Shown here piece by piece: positions 42,538 through 53,300 of a DNA stretch of 64,000 bases. The number at the start of each line of letters is the position of its first letter. The first letter of the stretch is position 1. Where the stretch lies: positions 1 to 64,000 of the forward strand of contig CAJTJG010000002.1 in the NCBI GenBank assembly GCA_910576785.1, written 5' to 3'. The translations under genes were made by a program, and so were the position numbers. Source of the DNA: an uncultured Duncaniella sp. (GTDB taxonomy: Bacteria; Bacteroidota; Bacteroidia; Bacteroidales; Muribaculaceae). The notes under the pieces are model-generated. The model was not told the origin of the DNA and did no database searches. It saw nothing but the letters and a program-made list of their open reading frames with translations.

Positions 42538-45033
42538 TTACATGTTGTCCTTATTATCAAGCATCTTGATGAACAGACCGCCCACAACGGCGCGGGTCAT
42601 GAAGCCACGGCGGTTGTTCTTGTCAGTCCATGTCCAGTCGGACATAGGTACACGATCCATAGTCTCGTTGTAGAACTTGTGGATGGGATCCACGATGGCC
42701 TTGAAGTCCTCGGGGTTCTCGGCCATTGTGGCTGTCCAGAGCACCCAGTCGGTCTTGGTGTATGCCTCGCGGTTGTCCAGAGGAAGTCCGTACTCGTTCT
42801 GCTTGGTAAGATAATAGCTTATCTCGGTGGGGATGATATCCTTGTCGAAGATGTTGAAGCCAAGGAGCTTGTCCCATACGATGTTGTACTTCTGGCTCCA
42901 TGTGCCCTCCTTGTCGAATGTGAGGCGGTAGTGATCACCGTCGGCGGCCATCTGCTTCCATTTGGCTGCATAGTCGCGGGCAATGGCATTGTACTTCTCG
43001 GCCACATCCTTCTTGCCGAGCGTCTCGGCCATACGGGCGTAGGAGGCTATACCCATGATAGCCTTGGCGGAGAGGTTGACATTGTGGGCGAAGTGGCCGG
43101 CGAAGTCGTCGGTGCAGAGCTGGTTCTCGGGGTCGAGACCATATTCCACGAGGTAGTCGGTCCAGGTAGTGAGCGAATCCCAATGCTTGGCGGCATAGTC
43201 AGCGTTGCCCTCGCGGTCACACACGGCAGCGGTGATGATAAGCATGTTGCCACCCTCCTCGATGGGCATGTCGCCACCGTAGGTCTGGCCGTTGGCCTGG
43301 GGATAAGTGCCTACATCGTGGGCGGGGAAGGGCTTGTTCCAACGACCGCTCTCGCTGTAGTCAAAGATGTGGTTCATGAGAGCCTTGGCAAGCTCGGGAT
43401 TGTAGTAGAGCATCATGGGCGCTGTGGGATAGGTGATGTCCACGGTGCCGATGGAGCCGTTGCTGTCATTCTCCTTGGAGAAGAACATGAGTTCGCCGGC
43501 GGGGCTCTCCACAAGTTTGTGGGCGGCTATGGCCTGACGGTAGGCAAGGGCGAGAAGCTCGGCATAATTCTTGCCACCGGCAGCGGCAGCGTCGGTCATG
43601 AGTTTTTTGTCGAAGGCGTAGCAGCGATCGATGAGCGAAGCATACTCGCTCTCGGCGGCCTCGAACTGCGACTCGATGGTCTTGTCGCCCTTGCGGTTCC
43701 AGTAGGGACGGAGGTTCTCGCCGAAGTACTGTATGGAGTAGATGTCATCGTAGCCCACCATGATGTGTCCGTCGGCGTCCTTCACCTTGCCGAAATCACG
43801 CACGAGAGCAAGGTTGCCCTTGTCGTTCTCGCCCTTCTTGGATACGGCTATGCTCTTGCCGGCGGCGAAATTGGCACGCAGATCGGAGCTTGCGCCAACA
43901 CCGTACTCAACCTCGGCCTTGGGAGCTACCATGTAGAAGTAGCCCCAGTCGATGCGCACATGGTCGCCACGCTTGGCGAGGATGGCCTGCTCCAGGCTTC
44001 CGGTCTTGAGATATGCAAGGCCGTCTTTCTCGTAGGCCTCGCTCACGGATGCCTGGTAGGGCTGGTCGAGGGCCCAACGGGGTGAGGCCTCGAAATAGAT
44101 CTCTATGTCGTGGGCCTTGCCGTCGTTGGAGGTGACGTCGTAGCTCACATAGTTGACTGGACGGCTCAGGAGGTCGTAGTTCTTGTCGTCGAGGAAGAGG
44201 GGGGCGCTGAAGTCGAGAGCCAGATCCACCTCACCGCAAGTGAAGGTGTAGTGGGTCTGTGTGGCCTGTACGTCGGCCGATGTCTGCACGGCGGTGCGGT
44301 CGAACACAGCGTTGAGATCCTTGGGCACGAGGAGACCGAAGTCAAGCAGACCGTTGCCCACAGGGTTGACGCACTCGGCGGCGATCACATTCTCACCGGG
44401 ACGGAGAGCGGCGCGGGCGGCATCGCCAAGTTTGACGATCTTGTTCTTGTTGCAGCGCGAGCCTGTGTTGTAGATCTCCACACCGTTGATGTAGAAGATA
44501 GCGTCGTCATCGTTGGAAAACTCGAGGAATACGGGGAGGTCGGCTATATTCTCCTTGACGTCGATGTGGCGGCGCACCCATATGTTGCGTGTGCCCCACT
44601 GGGTCTTGGCCGTAGGCTCGTTCTCCATGGTACCGAAGGCACCGCGGTCCTCTTTCCATGAGGAGTCGTTGTAGTTGTCGGCAGTCCAGTCGCCGGCGGG
44701 TTTCTCAGTGGTCCAGCGGCCTGTCCAGTCGGCCTGCTCGGAAGTGGGGACGAGGGGTTTCATGTCGAGCTCCTCGGTGCCCATGAAACGGTAGGGCACA
44801 CCGTCAACCTTGAGCACGCCGATGAAGGGGAAGTCCTTGGCGGTCCAGTGTGTGACGGGGGCATCATAAAGGTGATCGGCAGCTGACCATGCGCTCGTAT
44901 AGGGGTCGATGGTCACAAGCGGATAGGCAGGAGCTCGGAGCTCGTTCTTTATCACTTCACGGGCGGAGTCGTGCGTGCCGCTGCAGGAGAAGAGGCACGG
45001 TGCGACCAGAGCCGATAGAATAAGTTTGTTCAT
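42538..45033 (-). CDS. DUF4964/DUF5127/DUF4965/DUF1793-type lipoprotein (glutaminase-A-like family) with a GH2-like sandwich insert
   Basis: The 831-residue lipoprotein (FSC, Cys17) has the layout of proteins usually labelled glutaminase A. The N-terminal YPLVTIDPYTSAWSAADHLYDA covers residues 37-58, then PVTHWTAKDFPFIGVLKVDG. Residues 95-240 hold an inserted galactose-binding-like beta-sandwich of the GH2 sugar-binding type (DDRGAFGTME-like turn, NIWVRRHIDV, FYINGVEIYN). A DUF4965-like part and an alpha-helical toroid follow (NMLIITAAVC, FAGHFAHNVNLSAKAIMGI, EGTWSQKYNIVWDKLLG, DWTWTDKNNRRGFMTRAVVGG). Location between an unassigned TIM-barrel gene and GH92 in a mannan operon suggests a glycosidase-type role rather than glutaminase; the activity is unknown. 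Confidence 0.75.
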   Translation of the reverse strand: MNKLILSALVAPCLFSCSGTHDSAREVIKNELRAPAYPLVTIDPYTSAWSAADHLYDAPVTHWTAKDFPFIGVLKVDGVPYRFMGTEELDMKPLVPTSEQADWTGRWTTEKPAGDWTADNYNDSSWKEDRGAFGTMENEPTAKTQWGTRNIWVRRHIDVKENIADLPVFLEFSNDDDAIFYINGVEIYNTGSRCNKNKIVKLGDAARAALRPGENVIAAECVNPVGNGLLDFGLLVPKDLNAVFDRTAVQTSADVQATQTHYTFTCGEVDLALDFSAPLFLDDKNYDLLSRPVNYVSYDVTSNDGKAHDIEIYFEASPRWALDQPYQASVSEAYEKDGLAYLKTGSLEQAILAKRGDHVRIDWGYFYMVAPKAEVEYGVGASSDLRANFAAGKSIAVSKKGENDKGNLALVRDFGKVKDADGHIMVGYDDIYSIQYFGENLRPYWNRKGDKTIESQFEAAESEYASLIDRCYAFDKKLMTDAAAAGGKNYAELLALAYRQAIAAHKLVESPAGELMFFSKENDSNGSIGTVDITYPTAPMMLYYNPELAKALMNHIFDYSESGRWNKPFPAHDVGTYPQANGQTYGGDMPIEEGGNMLIITAAVCDREGNADYAAKHWDSLTTWTDYLVEYGLDPENQLCTDDFAGHFAHNVNLSAKAIMGIASYARMAETLGKKDVAEKYNAIARDYAAKWKQMAADGDHYRLTFDKEGTWSQKYNIVWDKLLGFNIFDKDIIPTEISYYLTKQNEYGLPLDNREAYTKTDWVLWTATMAENPEDFKAIVDPIHKFYNETMDRVPMSDWTWTDKNNRRGFMTRAVVGGLFIKMLDNKDNM

Positions 45034-45076
45034 GATGATTATTTTGTGTTACTATATTATTATTGTTGCGTTGATA

Positions 45077-47260
45077 TTACCATTCGAATCTCACGTCGAC
45101 ACCCTCGGGTGAGTTCTCGAACTCGGCGAGATACGTCTTGCTCCACTTGTCCCAGCGCGAGGCATCGAGGCACTCCTTGCCTCCGATCTTCACGCTCTTG
45201 GGCTGACGCGGCAGGAGCACACGCGATACGTTGTGGGTCTCAGCGGGACTCTTGGCCACGTAGCTGTAGCTCTTCTTGCCGATCTCCTCGTGTGACACGC
45301 GGCTGGCCGAGGCGAGCACCTGCGGGCGGCGGGACTCCAGACGGTCGATGTCGAGCGTGAGCGACTGCTCGCCGGGCGACACCCGCTTGTAGTTGACCAC
45401 CGGGAGGTTGGGGTCGAAGAGATCTATGAGCTTGCCGCGGAGTTCGTAGCCTCCGTTGCTCACGCTCTCGTCAACAACAGCCACCACATTGTAGGCACCG
45501 CGCTCAAGGTGGAAATTGTTCTTGTACATGAGCTTGCCGGCCTTGGCATTGCGGGAGTAGAGACGCTCCACGGCCGATACGAAGTCGGCGTCGCCACCGG
45601 GATTGAGTATATAGTCCTTGGGGTCGGTGCGTATCACACATACAGTGCCCTTGCCATACTTGTATTCACCCGCAGGTGCATCAGCAGGGATATCCATGAG
45701 GCCAAACAGATGGGCCGAGGGTGTGGGATAGCTGTTGTCGCCGGTGTTCCACCACTCGCGCACGCTCTGGAACGGATCCTTGTCCGAGCCGCTGAACACG
45801 AGGACACCACCCTTTTTCACCCATTCGGCGAGATGGGTATGGGCCTCGGGGTCGAGGGGCTTCATGTTGGCATAGGTCATGAGCAGCACCTTGGTATCGG
45901 CGAGAGTGCCGGGATAGGCGAGATTCTCGATATGGGCCGTGCGCACGGGCACACCGCGCTTGATGAAGGGGATGGCCTGACCGTAGAAGTTGGCAAGCTG
46001 GGGATCATCGTATCCCTCATGGAGAGGGAAGCGCTGGAACATGAGCGAATTGGACATCAGCACGCTTATGCCGTTGCTTCCGCTCACACGGTTGGCGGAA
46101 AGAGGCATGGAGTTGAGCGCATTGATCATCACCTGCATCTGTGTGGAGTAGAAGCGGGGGATGCGGGCCATGCTGTCGCTGGCGGCGCTGACCTTGTAGA
46201 GACCTTCGTAGATACGTTCGGGCCAGGGCATCACCTCATAGTCGGCGATGTTGGGGTAGAGCAGCTGTGCCACGAAGGTGGCCTGATAGTTGCGCTTGTA
46301 GTCGTCCCAGTCCTTGGCACGGTCCTCGATGGGATCGGTGAGGAAGAACATCTTGCGACCTGTGGGAGCCGTCATCGACTCCATGGAGCCATATTCAAGA
46401 TAGGCGGTCTCGAACACACGCTCGCGGGCCACGCCGTTGTAGTAGTTGGGTTCGCGCGAGGTGCCGGTCCACACCTGGGCGATATATCCGTCGACACAGG
46501 GCAGCGAGGCGAGGCTTGCCTCAGGGCTCACTATCTGCCACTGCGAATAGTTGACAAGTGAATGTGTGGGGACGTAGCATTTCACATCCATCCCCTTGGT
46601 CTTGCCGTACTCCTTGGCGAAGGTGAAAATCTCGTTGAGAGCACGGTAATAGAGATGATACTTGAGTTTGTTGGAGAGATAGGTGTTTTCGGGAGACTCG
46701 TGCTGCGGGCGCCAGTCAAATCCGTAGTAGTCTTTCCATTCCTTCTTGAATGAATCGCTGTAGCCGCCGCGTGCCCAGAATTCGGGCTCTTCCATAAATA
46801 TGGCGTCTATGCCGGCATCAATGACACGCTTGATGTGGCGTTCCTTAAGATAGTTGAGGAAGTTCTGCGAGGGGACGATGTAGGGCACCATGTGGCCATG
46901 CCAGATAGTGTCGCCACGCTGTGTCACCTGACCTTCGTCGAGATGCCATCTGCCATCCCACTTGCCGGTGAAATAATCCTGATACTCGCCCCATGCTATG
47001 CCGGTCATGAAGTGGACGGTGTAGCCGCGCTGCTTCCAGGAGTCAACCCTGTCCTCAAACGAGATTCTCTTTGAATTGTCGGAAGGATTTCCGCCCACGC
47101 CGTACACCATGACGGCATCGGCACGGTTGTCGATGGACGGGCGCCACTCGCGCGACGACTGGAATGTGGTCTTGACATCACTGTCGGCCATTGCTGTGGC
47201 AGGAAGAGCGATAGCCATGACGGCCAGACCGTTGAGTATTGTTCTGTATGATCGGTTCAT
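45077..47260 (-). CDS. Unassigned TIM-barrel, GH42-like putative glycoside hydrolase
   Basis: The 727-residue protein has a signal peptide (1-25) and no lipobox. Residues 45-330 look like an (alpha/beta)8 barrel: DAVMVYGVGGNPSDNSKR, GYTVHFMTGIAWGEYQ, HIKRVIDAGIDAIFMEEPEF with acidic Glu157, Glu158 and Glu160 at a strand end, then KCYVPTHSLVNYSQW and DGYIAQVWTG. Residues 450-540 resemble a beta-galactosidase trimerisation (GATase-like) domain (TKVLLMTYANMKPLDPEAH, EWVKKGGVLVFSGSDKDPF). A C-terminal beta domain ends in DVRFEW. I do not recognise a characterised family. Being inside a mannan operon between DUF3823 and a DUF4965-type gene, it is a candidate new clan GH-A-type enzyme. Confidence 0.65.
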   Translation of the reverse strand: MNRSYRTILNGLAVMAIALPATAMADSDVKTTFQSSREWRPSIDNRADAVMVYGVGGNPSDNSKRISFEDRVDSWKQRGYTVHFMTGIAWGEYQDYFTGKWDGRWHLDEGQVTQRGDTIWHGHMVPYIVPSQNFLNYLKERHIKRVIDAGIDAIFMEEPEFWARGGYSDSFKKEWKDYYGFDWRPQHESPENTYLSNKLKYHLYYRALNEIFTFAKEYGKTKGMDVKCYVPTHSLVNYSQWQIVSPEASLASLPCVDGYIAQVWTGTSREPNYYNGVARERVFETAYLEYGSMESMTAPTGRKMFFLTDPIEDRAKDWDDYKRNYQATFVAQLLYPNIADYEVMPWPERIYEGLYKVSAASDSMARIPRFYSTQMQVMINALNSMPLSANRVSGSNGISVLMSNSLMFQRFPLHEGYDDPQLANFYGQAIPFIKRGVPVRTAHIENLAYPGTLADTKVLLMTYANMKPLDPEAHTHLAEWVKKGGVLVFSGSDKDPFQSVREWWNTGDNSYPTPSAHLFGLMDIPADAPAGEYKYGKGTVCVIRTDPKDYILNPGGDADFVSAVERLYSRNAKAGKLMYKNNFHLERGAYNVVAVVDESVSNGGYELRGKLIDLFDPNLPVVNYKRVSPGEQSLTLDIDRLESRRPQVLASASRVSHEEIGKKSYSYVAKSPAETHNVSRVLLPRQPKSVKIGGKECLDASRWDKWSKTYLAEFENSPEGVDVRFEW

Positions 47261-47300
47261 CTTTGGTATTGGTATGGGGAAGGTATCGCCGGTGGCCTCT

Positions 47301-47328
47301 CCCCCCGCCCCATGATAGGGACGGAGGG
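47301..47328 (-). promoter_or_regulatory. Intercistronic GC-rich stem-loop after the DUF3823 gene
   Basis: On the minus strand CCCTCCGTCCC and GGGGCGGGGGG pair over 11 bp (two G-U) around a 6-nt loop. It lies in the 116-bp gap between the transport/binding genes and the enzyme genes, with no following U-tract. A processing or stabilising role is plausible. Confidence 0.65.
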
Positions 47329-47376
47329 ATGCCGTCGGTGAAAAATGTTAGTAATATGGTTCAGTCAATGGAAACC

Positions 47377-48189
47377 TCAGGGGATCATGACCTCCATGGG
47401 CTCGCTGTAGTTCCAGCGGCGTGTGCCGGAGCCACGGGGGGTGTCATAGTTGATGCGGGCGGCCGCACGCACAAACACCTTGCGGCCCGAGGGGATCTCA
47501 CCCTGCGAGGAGATGGTGACGGGCTTACCGAAGAGATCGTTGAAGGCATCGCTGCTATACTCTATCTTGTTGCTCCAGCGGTCGTCGCGTGCACGGTAGC
47601 CTACCGCAGGCGAGTAGCTGACAAAGAGCTGGATGTCGGTCATGTTCATGTAAGCCTCGTCCCAGTCGCCCATAGGCTGGATCTTGGAGCGGAACTCGTC
47701 GGTGGATACTCCGCGGTCCACCACCACCTTGGCCTTGATGACACCGTTGCTCACCACGGGATCACCATCGAACCTTACGTTGAGGAAAGGCTGTACCTTG
47801 ATCTCGAGAGTCTTGGTGCCGCTGAGGTTGATGACGGGGCACTCGTCGGCGAGAGGAGTGCCATTGGATGTCTCGCGCACAAGGGGGATGAACGGACCGT
47901 CGAAACGGCAGTAGTACTCACCCTTGAAGAGTTTGGTGTTGCGGAAGGAACCGTCCGACATGCAGAAGAAGTCGGGGTTGTGCTGGACGTTGTCGCCCCA
48001 GCTGAGCTCGGTGAGGCGGACGCGGATACCCTCGCTGCCCTGGTCGGTGAGCACAGGCGCACCTGTTGCGGCATCTACCACGGTGCCCTGCAGTGTGCAG
48101 TCGGGCTCATCGTAGTTGTCCACTTTGAAGACATCGCAGGAGCTGAGCATCAACACTGCTCCGATAACAGCATATAATTTGAGTTTCAT
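47377..48189 (-). CDS. DUF3823-type surface lipoprotein of the mannan PUL
   Basis: Start placed at ATG 48189, which gives a normal lipoprotein signal (MKLKLYAVIGAVLMLSSC, Cys18) and 270 residues; the frame stays open 48 codons further upstream but into the SusD gene. After the lipobox, residues 28-125 form a carboxypeptidase-regulatory-like sandwich (CTLQGTVVDAATGAPVLTD, RVRLTELSWGDN). A second beta domain follows (IKAKVVVDRGVSTDEF, IQLFVSYSPAVGYRARDD). DUF3823 proteins commonly sit after susD in mannan and host-glycan PULs and are thought to bind glycan at the surface. The 35-bp gap to susD supports co-transcription. Confidence 0.8.
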   Translation of the reverse strand: MKLKLYAVIGAVLMLSSCDVFKVDNYDEPDCTLQGTVVDAATGAPVLTDQGSEGIRVRLTELSWGDNVQHNPDFFCMSDGSFRNTKLFKGEYYCRFDGPFIPLVRETSNGTPLADECPVINLSGTKTLEIKVQPFLNVRFDGDPVVSNGVIKAKVVVDRGVSTDEFRSKIQPMGDWDEAYMNMTDIQLFVSYSPAVGYRARDDRWSNKIEYSSDAFNDLFGKPVTISSQGEIPSGRKVFVRAAARINYDTPRGSGTRRWNYSEPMEVMIP

Positions 48190-48224
48190 CTGTCTAAATT
48201 TAAAGTTATTAGGTGAGAGTGGGA

Positions 48225-50303
48225 TCAGCGGTTGGGCTGCTGGTCGATATACTTGCTCTTGGCCACCTCGCCGCCGGGGATCTCGAAATAGTAGTCGAGC
48301 ACCGAGTAGGAGAAGGTCTTGTCGGCCATCCACTGGTAGTGGATATCGAAGAAGTACTTGCCATCCTGGGCTGAGTAGAAGGGATAGATGCCGCGGAAGC
48401 GATAGTTCTGCTGGTCGCTGAAGTGGTTCTTGTCGCGGGTCTCGCCCCAGAATCCGTCGCGACCCTCATAGTGCTGCACACGCCAGCGACGTATGTCCCA
48501 CTTGGAGAGGTGCTCGAAGGCGAGCTCCTTGCGGCGCTCCTTGCGGACAATGTTGCGGCTCTGCTCGTCGCCCTTGAGCTGGGAGGTGAGAAGCACAGCA
48601 CCGGCACGCTCGCGGATGTCGTTGATCGCTGTGGTGGCCACCTCGAGCATGTTGCTGCCGTCGGGCGAGGCCACACCGGCCATGGAGAGCTCCACTGCGG
48701 CCTCGGCTGCGTTGAGGAGCACCTGGGCGTAGCGCATCAGGATGAAGTGCTGGTCGGAGTCACCCTCGCCGGATACATCGAAGGAGGGATCCTCGTTGAG
48801 CCACTTGCGGCAGTAGATGCCGGTCATGGCGCAACCGCCGTCGTCATACACAGGGCCCTGCTCGCCTGCGGCGTTCATCACGGTTCCGTCGGGAAGGGTG
48901 ACGGGGACTGCGAACTGCTGACCGAGGTCGAGCGGTTTGGCAGCGAGCCAGAGGGTCTTGTCGTCGCCATTGGCGATGTCAAGATGCTGATACTTGGGGT
49001 TGAAGGCGTTGGCGTAGGAATAATTGTCAAAAAGGGGCTTGATGGGAGTGGAACCGGTGTAGATGCCGGCGCGGATCTCGATATCCTTGCCCTTGAAACG
49101 GTCGCCGGGGAGGATGGCATAAGCCTTCAGACGGGGCTCGGCATTGGCATAGATACCGTCGGGGGTGTCATACATGATGTACTCGCCCTCGGTGTTGGTG
49201 TTGCCGGTGGTCACCTTGATGGTGCCGTCGGGGTATCGGTCAAATCCGTCGAAGAGCTCGCAGAAGTCCTCGGTGATGCACATTCCTGCGCAGAGGGGAG
49301 CGCCGAAACCACGGGGGAGGTTGTAGGCGTCGAGAGCGTGGCATGAGGTGGGATAGAGATACTCACGCACGAAGATGTTCTCGGGGCTCGACAGGTCGGT
49401 GAGCATGTCGCGGAGGTTGGTCACCATGGCCTGGGGATCATTAGCGGCCCACTTGGCCTTGTAGAGCGAGTAGCCACCCTCGTTGATCACCTCCATGGCA
49501 GCCTTGTATGCCTCGGTGAAGTAACGCTTGGAGGCATTCTCCCAACGGTTCTCGTCGAAGCCCATCACACGGACGCCGGTCTTGGCGCCGAGGCCGGTGA
49601 GACGGCCGGTGACAGTCTCGTTATACTTTGCCACCGAGCCGGCATAGAGTGCGGCCTGCGACTTGTAGGAGAGCGCCACATACCTGTTGGCATATCCGCT
49701 CTTGGGGCTCTTGGTCATCATGAGGTCGGCAGCCATCTGGAAGTCGGCGAGCACCTGATCCCATGTCTCCTCCTCGCTAGCGCGGGGCACCTCGAGTACA
49801 TCGCTCTCGGCGGGATAGTTGATCACCTTGGTGACCAGAGGCACACCGCCGAAGCGGCGGGCCATGGCGTAGAACACCGACGCTCTCACGAAGTAAGCCT
49901 CGCCGAGGTAGTGGTTGTAGGTAATCTCGGCAAAGTTGTCCTTGTAGTCGGGGAGTGTCTCGATGAGGAAGTTCACATCGTGGAGAGTGGTGAACGCCTC
50001 ACCCCAGTAGGGATTGCTCTCGCCGGTGAACGAGCGGCAGAGGCCGTCGCGGTTGAGAGTCTCGCCGGTGCCGTCCCAGCCGAATCCGGCGAGCCAGCCC
50101 TGACGGTTGAGGCCCTCGTCGTGGCGATATTTGAAGTCCTCGAAAGGCATGTAGCTGTACAGGCGGGCCATGTAGATCTCCATGCCCGACTCGCTTGTGA
50201 GCAGGTCGTCGGGGGTGATTATATTTTTGGGAGGGATATCCATGTCCTGGCAGGAGTTGAGCAGCGCCAGTCCGAGAATAGCCGATGCAATTATCTTTTT
50301 CAT
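48225..50303 (-). CDS. SusD-family lipoprotein of the mannan PUL
   Basis: The 692-residue lipoprotein (LLNSC, Cys18) is on the long side for SusD. It has YLGEAYFVRASVFYAMARRFGGVPLVT in the N-terminal TPR part and RKERRKELAFEHLSKWDIRRW near the C-terminus, the typical SusD signatures. It lies 27 bp after the SusC gene and forms the lid of that transporter, binding mannan-derived oligosaccharides on the outer surface. Confidence 0.92.
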   Translation of the reverse strand: MKKIIASAILGLALLNSCQDMDIPPKNIITPDDLLTSESGMEIYMARLYSYMPFEDFKYRHDEGLNRQGWLAGFGWDGTGETLNRDGLCRSFTGESNPYWGEAFTTLHDVNFLIETLPDYKDNFAEITYNHYLGEAYFVRASVFYAMARRFGGVPLVTKVINYPAESDVLEVPRASEEETWDQVLADFQMAADLMMTKSPKSGYANRYVALSYKSQAALYAGSVAKYNETVTGRLTGLGAKTGVRVMGFDENRWENASKRYFTEAYKAAMEVINEGGYSLYKAKWAANDPQAMVTNLRDMLTDLSSPENIFVREYLYPTSCHALDAYNLPRGFGAPLCAGMCITEDFCELFDGFDRYPDGTIKVTTGNTNTEGEYIMYDTPDGIYANAEPRLKAYAILPGDRFKGKDIEIRAGIYTGSTPIKPLFDNYSYANAFNPKYQHLDIANGDDKTLWLAAKPLDLGQQFAVPVTLPDGTVMNAAGEQGPVYDDGGCAMTGIYCRKWLNEDPSFDVSGEGDSDQHFILMRYAQVLLNAAEAAVELSMAGVASPDGSNMLEVATTAINDIRERAGAVLLTSQLKGDEQSRNIVRKERRKELAFEHLSKWDIRRWRVQHYEGRDGFWGETRDKNHFSDQQNYRFRGIYPFYSAQDGKYFFDIHYQWMADKTFSYSVLDYYFEIPGGEVAKSKYIDQQPNR

Positions 50304-50330
50304 ATATGATAATGTGTTGTTGCTTAGTGA

Positions 50331-53300
50331 TTAGAAGGAGACGTTGAGACCGAATGTGAAGGTCTTGTTGAGCGGGTACATACGGCCCAGTTCGGAGTCG
50401 GGGTGCTCGGGGTCAACAAACTTGACATTGGTGAAGGTCAGGAGGTTGTAGGCGTTGAAGTAGAGACGGATGGCGAGCGCGCGGGTGATGTGGCGCGGTA
50501 TGGTATAGCCGAGCTCGATGCTCTTCAGACGCAGGTAGTCGGTGCTCACGCGGTTGTACTCGGAGTCGCCCTTGGCGTAGCGGCCGGTGTAGGCATAGTG
50601 TCCACCTATCCACTTGACGGATGGATCCCATGGATCGGCAGTGGGATCCTCGGGGTGCCAGCGGTCGGTGAACTGCTCGAGCACACCACCCTGTCCCCAG
50701 ATCTCGTAGAGAGGCTCCTCGTACTTCATGGATCCGAGGGCCGAACCCTGCCAGAGCATGTTGAAGTCCCAGTCGCGCCACTGTGCGCCGACGTTGAGCG
50801 AGTAGTTCATCCAGGGAGTCTGGTCGAAGGCATAGGGATGTTCGTCAAGGCTGTTGATCTCGCCGTCACCGTTCCAGTCCTCATAGATGAAGTCGCCGGG
50901 GAGGGTGTTGTTCTCGAGATACTTGTTGTAGGCCCAGATCTGCTCCCAGCTCTCGAAACGGCCGGCACCGGTGTAGCCGAACTGCACGCCCTGGTAGCGG
51001 TCGTTGAGGTTGTCGTTGCGCCAGCGGTCGTAGGAGTTGCTCCAGGGACCCTTCTCAACGGCTGTGAGATATTTGTTGCGGGTCACGGTGACCATACCCT
51101 TGACATTGTAGTTGACATTGCCTACACGGTTGCGGTGGGAGAGCTCGAGCTCAAGACCGAAGTGGGAGTCGCTGTTGAGATTCTCCAGAGGAGCGGTGGA
51201 ACCTACCACGGTGGGGAGGTCGCCGGTGCGGCGGGCGAAGAGGCCGGAACGCTTGCGGTGGAAGTAGTCGAAGGTAGCGCCGAAGATACCGTCGCGCATC
51301 TCGAAGTCAACACCTATGTCGAAAGTCTTCGACTTATACCACGAAAGGTTGACATTGGGGAGCGCCTTGGGGGATGCTCCGAAGATGAAGTTGCCGCCGA
51401 ACACATAGCCGGGCGAGTAGCCGTTGTAGTCACCGTTGGCCATATTGCCCGAGGTGGAGGGATAGGTGTAGCCCATGGCCCATTCGTAGTCAATGCCGCT
51501 GTCGTCACCAAGCTCACCGTAGCTTGCACGGAGCTTGAGCTGGTTCACGAGACCGTTGTAGTCCCAGTTGCGGAAGAAAGGCTCCTCGGAGATTCTCCAA
51601 CCGGCCGACACAGAGGGGAAGAAGCCCCAGCGGTGACCCTTGGCAAACTTGGAAGATCCGTCGTAGCGGAACTGAGCCTCGAGGAGGTAGCGGTCGGCAA
51701 ACGAGTAGTTCACACGGCCGATAAGAGCGTTGTTGGCATATTCGTAGACGTCGTTGCTGCCTGAGTTCATCGAACCGATCTCTCCATCCTTCACACCTGC
51801 GAAGAGGTAGGGCATAGAGAACGCGAGGTCGCGCTCGGCATAGAAGTTGTCGCCCTTGCGGTTCTGGGCCTCGAAGCCGATGAGGGCTCCTACGTGGTGC
51901 ACATCCTTGAAGGTGCGGTTGTAGTTGAGGGTGAACTGATAGAGCACCTGCGACTTGTCGTAGAATTCGCGCTTCATATGGCTGGGCGAGCTCTCGCCGT
52001 AGATCTTGCTCTCGTATGACTGCGAGATGGGATCGTAGCGGTAGAGGGTATACTCCTTGCGGTAGTGGTCATTGTTGTCCATACGGTAGTCATAGCTGAT
52101 GAGGCCGCGGGCGGTGAGACCCTTGAGGGGAGCTATGTACTCGCCGAAGTCGAATGTGAGTGTGGCTGACGACTCGAAATATTTCTGACGGTATTTGTGG
52201 TAGCCGGAAATGTCGGCGTCCATCATAGCCACGGTGTTCTTGTCGAGGTCAAGGCCTGCGTAGTTGAGCATGGTCTGCTCGGGGTCGGCATAGGCGGGGT
52301 TGAGAACACCCTGTGCCCAGTAGTTGCGGATCAGGTCCACCGAGCTTGTCCAGGGAGTATTGCGCTCGTCGGCAAGACCGGCGATGTTGGCGTCGAACTT
52401 CAGACCGCGGAGGATCTTGCTGGAGACGTTGGAGCGGATGTTGTACTTATTGTAGTTAAGGTCGCCCGACTTGAAGATACCCTCCTGATAGAAGTAGCCG
52501 AAGCTGACATAGTACTGTGTGCGCTCGTTGCCACCGGAGATGCTGAGATCATGCTGTGTCTGCGGAGCTGTCTTGGCAAGCACGAGGTTGTTCCAGTCAG
52601 TAGCGGTGATGGTACCGTTGCGGTACTGCTCCATCACCTCGGGGGTATAGATGGGTGCGCCACCGTTGATGTTGTTCATGCGCTGCTCGTTGAAGATGGT
52701 CATAGCGTCGAGGGCGCTGGCCAGACGGGGCATGCGGTTGGGCTTCTGGATGGTGTAGGATCCGCTGTAGGTGACGGAGGTCTTGCCTACCGAACCACCC
52801 TTGGTGGTGACGAGGAGAACACCATTGGCGGCACGTACACCGTAGATAGCTGCGGAAGCGTCCTTAAGCACGGAGATATCCTCGATATCGGCGGCATTGA
52901 GACGCTGGAACTCCTCGACTGTGCGGGGAATACCGTCGATCACCACCAGAGGTGCGCCAAGACCACGGATATCCATATTGTTGCTGTAAGTACCGGGCTC
53001 GGAGCTCTTCTGCCATACACGCACACCGGCTATACGGCCCGTGAGCATGTTCTGGGGGTTCTCGCTCTTGGTCTTGACCATCTCTGTGCCCTTGAGTCCT
53101 GACACGGCGCCGGTCACGGAACCACGGCGCTGCACACCGTAGCCCACCACGACTACCTCGTCGAGCATCTTGACATCGGTGCTCATCTTCACGTTGACGG
53201 TGGTGCGTCCGGCTACTTTCTCCTCAAGGGTGGTGTAGCCAATGTAGGAGAAAACGAGTGTGCCGTCGGCGGGTACACTGACCGTATAGCGGCCATCCAT

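Noticed and set aside
42538..45033. A real glutaminase
   Set aside because: The name is inherited from family labels; lipoprotein signal, sugar-binding-like insert and mannan operon context do not support glutamine metabolism.
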